This document shows positions 57,966 through 64,000 of a DNA stretch of 64,000 nt, in pieces. Numbering within the stretch: position 1 is the stretch's first letter; each line of letters begins with the position of its first letter. Under the pieces are notes generated by a model. The model searched no databases, was not told the origin of the DNA, and worked only from the letters and a program-made list of their open reading frames with translations. Position numbers and translations under genes: made by a program. Origin of the DNA: Microcebus murinus (taxonomy: Eukaryota > Chordata > Mammalia > Primates > Cheirogaleidae); the NCBI RefSeq assembly GCF_040939455.1, contig NC_134110.1:99663001-99727000 (forward strand), read 5' to 3'.

Positions 57966-59044
57966 CCATGAAAAAATGCTGGCTCAGAAGTTAGGAGCCC
58001 TGGCTTTGTCACTCACTAATTGGCATCATCTCTCAAGACAGGGCTCAGGGAACTGAAGGAGGATGAGGAAGACGAGGTGTGGGGGCAGGTCCCAGGAACA
58101 GGCCTCCCCCACCCCCAGTGGGGTAGTGCAGACCTCCAAGGAGCAAACACAACCACAAGAAGGGCCAGAAGTCCAGGATGTCAGGCAGAAGAACTTCTGG
58201 ACTACACGAACACAGTAGTTCTGGAAGGGCCCCGAGGTCTCCCAGCAGGCAGGCAAAGGTAGGCGGCCTAGAACAGCAATCCAAGCTCATAGAAGGCGGC
58301 AGGGCCCCAGGCACTGGCTAGAGCCCAAAGACAGAGCCACAGCATCAGGAGAGGACCAGACAGGGCTCCAGGAGGCACTAAGGCACAGAAACAAGGCAGA
58401 TACTCAGTGACCAAACTAGGAGCCCAGGGGACTAGTCCTCAGGAACCAGGCTGGAGCTGTGTGTAAAACCTGCGTCAGAAAAACACTGCGGGCCTGGCAG
58501 GCAGCAAGAGTGACCTTCCTGCTTGAGTTCTGCCTTAGAGTTTCTTAGTTCCCTCCTGCCTGAGTCAGGTTTCCCCCAAGGAGTGGGACTGAGCCCGGGG
58601 CGGGGTGAGAAGAAACTTCAACTGTGGTAGGTGCGGACTTTACAGGGGACATCTTGACATTCCTGACCCCAGGACTTTAGGTGAATCATTTAGCCAGAAT
58701 GAGCTTTAGTCAGTAAGAAAAAGAGGTGAAACATGGTGATCTCAACGGTAGCTTGTTGTAAGAATCCCTAAGAGGCACATCAACAAGAACAGATATTAAA
58801 ATGAGATTTCTCTGGAGAAGTCAACAAAACATGAAACAAGAAACTTTTTTGAAGCTGTCTAACCTACATTATTTAATTTTAGGAAAACCTTTATTTAACT
58901 TTGACTTTTATAAATTGGGGATAAAGAAATGAGTTCCTTAGGTATGCTAAAGTTTAAACTAAATAAAGCACTCCTGTGCTTAGATGGCATATATAACAAA
59001 CAGAAAATAATAAAAATCTGTAGCCCTAGGAGCACTTTAAAAAA
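57966..59044. other. Unique intronic sequence, no gene seen
   Basis: A short MIR-like piece may follow at 57985-58045. The rest is purine-rich unique sequence. Overlapping open frames at 58020-58314 have no family resemblance. Confidence 0.4.
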
Positions 59045-59400
59045 AAAATCTGTAGGAGAAGAAGAAATAGCTTCTGTTCAATTCCAAAACAGCCAGAAAG
59101 AACAGGGGTAAGGAAATTCTGATGGCTGCGAAGTAGAGGAAGCGCAGCTGCAGAAGGAACTGAAACTTAAATACTTTCGCTGCAGCAGCTCTTCTGTCTT
59201 TAATCTCTCTAATTGACTGCTCCCAGGGATGCTGAAACACATCCTCATCTGTTTGAAATAAATTGTGTTCAACAGTCTGACTGGAGCTGGAGATGATGGA
59301 GAATTGTTTTATTTCTATTTGCCATGGCTCCTGATTCCTCGCTGTCATTTGCCTTTAAAAAAAAAAAGCTTTTTGAAATGGAGATGGTGACTGTTCCCCC
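59045..59400. promoter_or_regulatory. Candidate conserved element upstream of the CpG island
   Basis: Repeat-free sequence directly precedes the CpG island. It contains 'agcgcagctgcagaagg' and 'cgctgcagcagctc' (CAGCTG-type E-boxes), 'ctctctaattgactgc' (homeodomain core) and 'cctcatctgtttgaaataaattgtg'. The even composition and motif density suggest regulatory DNA, but this is motif-level inference only. Confidence 0.35.
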
Positions 59401-59429
59401 TCTTTCTTGAAAAATGTCCACCCTCTTTC

Positions 59430-60135
59430 CCCTCCCTCGCTCGGGCTGCCTCCCTCAGCCACCCCTGGCCGAAGCCCCTCCGCCCCTCGGGGCGGGGGCC
59501 TGGATCTGCCCACGTCCTTGTCCCTCCTCCTCCGCGCCCATCCTCCCACTCCGCCCACTCCCCCGCGTCTCTGCGCCGGCGACCAACCGCAGCCCTGGGC
59601 TCTCCCGGGCTACACGCCCTGTCGGGCAACCCGGGACATTTGCACCCAGGTGGCCTGCAGGAGTCTCACACGTGCGCGAGACCTGAGTCCGTACCTGGGT
59701 TGGCCTCACTCGTAAGCAGCCCCCAGTCTCTGCTCCGGGCTGCCCTTTCTTGGCCGGAGGCTGCACGCGCCTCTCCGCCACCCGCGCCGCAGCCAGGCCC
59801 CTGCGTGCGGTCGCCGCTCTTCCCCGTGCGCGTGACGGCAGCAGGCCTCGAATCGCCACGTCTCCAGCGCCCGCACACCCACCCCGCCTGCCTCGCGCCC
59901 TCTCTCGCCCCGACCCCGACCCCGACCCCGACCCAGAGCCAGCCTCCTCTCCCTCAGCTCCGTCTTGTAGCGACGCTAGTACCCAGTACCCGGAGGCTGG
60001 GAGTCCCCTGGGCGCGGTGGCGTACGGGAGCGGCCTGCGGGAGGGCCCCGGACTAAGCGCCCCAGCCGGCCGCCAGCCAGCCGGGGGTGCTGGGGCAGGC
60101 TCCGAATCCCTCAGGCGTCCCTGTCCTGACGTGTG
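59430..60135. promoter_or_regulatory. Intragenic CpG island
   Basis: By manual count about 70 CpG dinucleotides lie in roughly 700 bp of very GC-rich sequence. This is near the number expected from base composition, while the rest of the intron is CpG-depleted. Sp1-like 'ggggcggggg' (near 59488) and NRF1-like 'gtgcgcg' or 'tgcgc' words (near 59672 and 59827) are present. Long open frames on both strands (59640-60056 +, 59750-60136 +, 59455-59859 -) are Pro/Ala/Arg-rich and match no family I know. It could be the promoter of an unannotated transcript, an alternative XKR4 promoter, or an orphan regulatory island. Confidence 0.85.
59908..59934. repeat. (CCCCGA)n short tandem repeat
   Basis: Four to five copies of the hexamer 'ccccga' lie inside the CpG island. 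Confidence 0.9.
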
Positions 60136-60265
60136 AGATGAGGGTCATGACTGCCCCACCTCCCCAAAGCCTCGTGGGGATTGGATGCCATAATATTCAT
60201 ACGCGCAAAGTGCTTACTTAGCACGCACCCTGGCCCGGAATACATGCGCAGTAAGTCCGAGCTTT
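60136..60265 (+). mobile_element. MIR SINE 3' fragment
   Basis: 'gagatgagggtcatgactgccccacctccccaaagcctcgtggggattggatgccataatattcatacgcgcaaagtgcttacttagcacgcaccctggcccggaatacatgcgcagtaag' follows the MIR core-to-3' order. It keeps several CpGs next to the island. Confidence 0.65.
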
Positions 60266-63060
60266 GATTTTTAAAAATTATTATTCCTCAATAGTCAACA
60301 AGCACTCAGTGAGTTTTCAGAATTAAATTCTGCTGAGAAAATGTTAAATCTGGGGACTCGGGATCACAGGCAGAAAATCTAAGAATGATTTGAGGTTGGA
60401 ATGTTTCTGTCTACCTCACATCAATGCCCCAAGAGCAAAACGGAAACGCGGGTGTGAGGCCAAAGACCCATGCCCACTGGTTCTGTGGGAATGAGGTCAA
60501 CCTCCGGAAGGGGGTCGCATTCTCGGCCCCTTTCCTGACAATCAGTGTCTGAATTCAAGCTGAGTGAAGTGGAATCTGACAGAGTGCCTTCTCCCCATCG
60601 CTGAGGTAGGGAAGTGGCCCAGGTGCAGTAATAATCGGTCACAGTGGGCGCCCAGTCCCTCAGGCCTGGAACCTCCTGGCAGGGCTCAGGCTGCAGTCGT
60701 CCATGAAGGACAGTGACAAGACATCCTGTCAGCTAATGGACACCGAAGTGCTTTCTTGAAAAGCCTGCTTCCCTTGAAGATGCTCATGTGAAGAGATTCA
60801 CATTTAGTCTCCCAAAAGCCAGATGTGGAGACTATTCAGAGAAGCATCGTACCACATCTTAATTTCTTTAGGGCAGTCAAAAATTTCAGAGTGTGCCATA
60901 CTGTAGGAAATTTCTCATGCTCATGGCTGGCAACCAGAAAGTGGCAGCAGAGAGGACGATGCTAATTCCCATGGGGCTGTGTACAGCTCCCTGGACTAGT
61001 CACCAAGGGGAAGAAGAAAAGAAACAGAAGTGAGCGTGGGGGGGTTGTGGACTGAGCCCTGAGCCAGCTTTCTATCAAGCCCTGGCACTGATGGAGCAGC
61101 CTGGAAAATGTGAACTCCCTTGTCTGTAAAATTGAGGTGGAAAGGGGAAGCAACATGACTCCTAAAGTTCTTTCAGCCACAAAGTTGTGATTCTATAAGC
61201 CATGATACCAGTTCACGGTTCTCAGATAAGAGGAAAAATACAGCTTCTCTTATTAAAAAAAAAAAAAAATTTCAAAACCCTTGAAATTATCATGACAGAG
61301 TCAAGACTTATATCTAGGGTCCTGACTCCCGCCGGTCCAGTGTTTATTGATTTACCATATTTGTAACAGATGCCATAGTTGCTCAATGCACACACCCCTT
61401 CCTGCAACCACATGAGGCCGAATGACAGACAAAAATCCAAACATCTTAAAACTTTAAAAAAATGATTTATAAAAAGATATTTGAAACAATTGAAACAAAG
61501 TGTCATTGAATGACTTCTTACCAATCACTCTAATTTGAATCAGAGACTCTCTGTTCCAGCAGCACCAAGCGTGTTAAGAACAGGACAAGACAGGGAGCTG
61601 CCCTTGCATTTCTGTTCCCACCATGCATGTGCAATTCCTGAGAACCTGCCTGAAGTTGGCAAAACAAATGATTTCCTGCCACTTCTGATGAACTACTGAG
61701 GAAGGAGAATCATTTGTCCTTTAACTCTCCTAGGAGGCAAAGAAGAAATTTCTGAAGCTGTCCAAGGTGGCTTCGATGAGAAAGTAATTAAAATCACCAG
61801 CAGAACGATCCTCACGTTTGAGTCAGATAACAATGTCATTGACAACAACTTTCCTTGCTGAAGGGCGGGGCTCAGGAGAAAAATGAAACCTGATTTACCC
61901 TGACTACTATTTTATCGGCAATTCCTATTTGTTCAGCTAGTAATATTTAGCCCAAAATTGTACATATATGACAATGTTTTACCTATTGTTTTCTCTTTTC
62001 TGTGAGACAAAAATGAAGACAAAGAAATCAGTTGCTGTATTGATCCTATGGCAATGACATATCTTCCTTTTCCTCTGACAATCTTTACTCAAAGTTTCTT
62101 TCCCTTATTACTTCCTTGTTGATGGCAGCAAAAGAGCATCCTTTAAATGTCCTTTAATATATACAAATTTCTTTTGAATCTCTGGTTCTGTTTAAGTCCT
62201 TTAAAACTCAGTCTGATTTTCTCAATGTAAATAATAACCAGAAAGACACGCTGTGCTGTGCTGTGCAATGTATCTCAAGCTCACAGGTCCGACTTCATCA
62301 ACTCAAGTCTCACAGTCTTCCTCACCCTCCTATGCCAGTTATATTTTACATTAAAAGATAGCAATAACAAACTATATGGGACAAGAGTATAGGAGTATGA
62401 TTTTAAGTAAAAATATCACTTTACTGCTAATTAGTAACAGTGTGCATTGCTGATGAAAACTATTTTCTATAGACTTTCAAGTGATTATGTACTTATTTTT
62501 ACATAAACTGTATCCTTTTGATAGTAGAAATATAGATTATGCTTTGATTTATGATGACATTATAACTTTCCTCCACTGTAAAGAAGAAATGAAGCCAAGC
62601 CATTTATCCAAGGTTTAGTTGTGTCTTCTACAGTAAGAAAGGGAAACCTCAAGCAGAGATTATGCTTGAAAGTGAGTTATTAATATATTAAAATGTGTGA
62701 AGAATCAAGGGAAATGATTAGCAGATCAAATAGAGGCCTTTTCTAATTAACATCAAGTTACCCAGCTGTTCCTTGGCCGTTAAAGGACCTTATTCACATA
62801 TTTACTAATCAGATATTTAGTCACCATTTGCTATTTGCAAGGCTCATTTTGGGAACGTAGAGCAATTCAAGAATTAATGGCAGTGTATTTCTATTCTCCA
62901 GAAATTTATAGACTAGCAGAAGAAATGGCATATAATATAGGCATGTAATATAGGTTAAAATGTGGTGAATACCATGAGAAAATGTGTTAACATTTTATTG
63001 CAAAGGATAAAAGACAGGGAATGCAATTAGAGTTTAGCTTAGGGGAAGCTTTTGCATCTT
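60266..63060. other. Unique intronic sequence, no gene seen
   Basis: No splice-supported exon or named repeat. 61700-61920 ('ccaaggtggcttcgatgagaaagtaattaaaatcaccagcag...gaagggcggggctcagg') includes a GC box and a TAATTA core and is a possible conserved element. A MIR-like trace is possible at 61060-61190. Confidence 0.4.
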
Positions 63061-63064
63061 GAAC

Positions 63065-63580
63065 GTTATATAAATTATCTATTGCTGTTTAACAAAATTA
63101 TTCCAAAACTTAGTGGCTTAAAACAACAAATATTTATTAGCTCACAGTTTCTGTTGCACAGGAATCTGGGCATGGCTGAGCTGAGTTCCTCTGTCTCAAG
63201 GCCTCTCATGGGGTTTCAGTCAAGGTGTCAGCTGTGGCCACAGTCCTATCTGAAATTTCAAGTGGCGGGGAGGGGAGGATCTGCTTCCAAACTCCCTAAT
63301 GTGGTTATTGGCCAATCTCAGTGCCTTGTCCCATGGGCTTCTACACAGAGCTGCCACATTGTCTGATAGGGGCTTCCTCCATGGCAAGTGGTCTAAGAGA
63401 GAGCACCCAATAAAATGGAAGCCACAGATATGGATATATATGAGATACACATATGATCTCAGATGCACCATATTCTCTTTAAGTCCAGCCCACACTCAAG
63501 GAAAGGGTATTATGCAAGTACATAAAGACTAGAAAGCAAGGATCACTGGAGACCATTTAAAAGGCTGCCGACCACAAATA
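63065..63580 (-). mobile_element. Ancient LTR-like repeat (MLT1-related, unresolved)
   Basis: The opening 'tatctattgctgtttaacaaaattattccaaaacttagtggcttaaaacaacaaatatttattagctcacagtttctgttgcacaggaatctgggcatggc' and the end 'aagtccagcccacactcaaggaaagggtattatgcaag...ggctgccgaccacaaa' are the two recognisable ends of a common mammalian repeat in its usual reverse reading. Open frames over it are artefacts. Confidence 0.65.
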
Positions 63581-64000
63581 CAATTTTTTTCCTATTTAAA
63601 TGCTAAGACAGGACAAGATTCATTGTTTTGTCTAGAGTTGTCTATGCAATTTTCCAAACCCATCTTCAAACAAAAGTCTAATGCAAATGATGGGAAGAGG
63701 ACAAAAGTGCTGTGTGTCTCTTCCTCTGCCTTCTATATTTTATTAAGGAATAATATTTTTTTCTAGCCATCTCATAGTATGTGCTAGAAAATAGTGTGCT
63801 GTTGAAGTGGCTCCAGGACAAAGACCTAGGTGTGCAGGAGAGCTGTGCACATCTACTGTCCTTGTTGCTTGTTCAGAACATTTAGTCCTGCCGAGACAGG
63901 CAAAGCACATCTCCCATCACTAACAATAGTCTGTGATCACACAGAGGAAAGAACTGAAATCTTAAAGACAGCCTGACAAAGAAATGTCAGACAGTATGTA
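63581..64000. other. Unique intronic sequence, no gene seen
   Basis: No recognised repeat, exon or RNA up to the window end. Confidence 0.4.

Overview
The window is vertebrate nuclear DNA, and a primate is the best fit. It is AT-rich and gene-poor, and its interspersed repeats are two dimeric Alu elements, L1, L2, MIR, MLT1-type LTRs and hAT relics. One Alu (56590-56885) has a left arm reading 'gagcaagaaagagac'. The two youngest-looking L1 3' ends (about 19323-19462 and 40152-41153) share a tail ending '...catttgtaccgccataatatgctgaaataaa' or a close variant. From memory, both signatures suit strepsirrhine primates (lemurs, lorises, galagos) better than monkeys or apes. That lineage call is inference; no species was identified.

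Only one protein-coding segment is convincing. It is a 200-bp internal exon at 9290-9489 (+) with clean splice sites. It encodes part of an XK-related protein, most probably XKR4, a caspase-activated phospholipid scramblase of the plasma membrane. All else is read as intron: 1-9289 is the 3' part of the upstream intron and 9490-64000 the 5' part of the very long downstream intron. The many other open frames are short, lack splice or family support, and fall in repeats, tandem arrays or GC-rich DNA.

Layout: 1-9.3 kb holds a 15-bp minisatellite, MIR/L2/L1M/MLT1 relics and an old HAL1/L1-like element interrupted by an Alu. 9.3-9.5 kb is the exon. 10-20 kb has a CpG-rich block with a GGAA-type polypurine tract (12.6-13.05 kb), L2 relics, and an L2 apparently split by an older L1 (17.2-19.2 kb). 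20-36 kb has a hAT element with an exact 8-bp target-site duplication (TSD) (21.2 kb), MIRs, polypurine and G-run tracts, and several candidate regulatory segments. 36-46 kb is repeat-rich: oppositely oriented MLT1-like LTRs, and a younger L1 nested in an older L1. 50-52 kb has a hAT-Charlie-like relic with an AT-rich hairpin. 59.4-60.1 kb is a strong CpG island inside the intron with no recognisable gene, the most interesting unexplained feature. 63.1-63.6 kb is another LTR-like relic.

I found no new multigene system. The best leads are the orphan CpG island with its upstream flank, candidate conserved regulatory blocks, and transposon structures with readable insertion histories. Family names and consensus features are recalled from memory; no database search was run.
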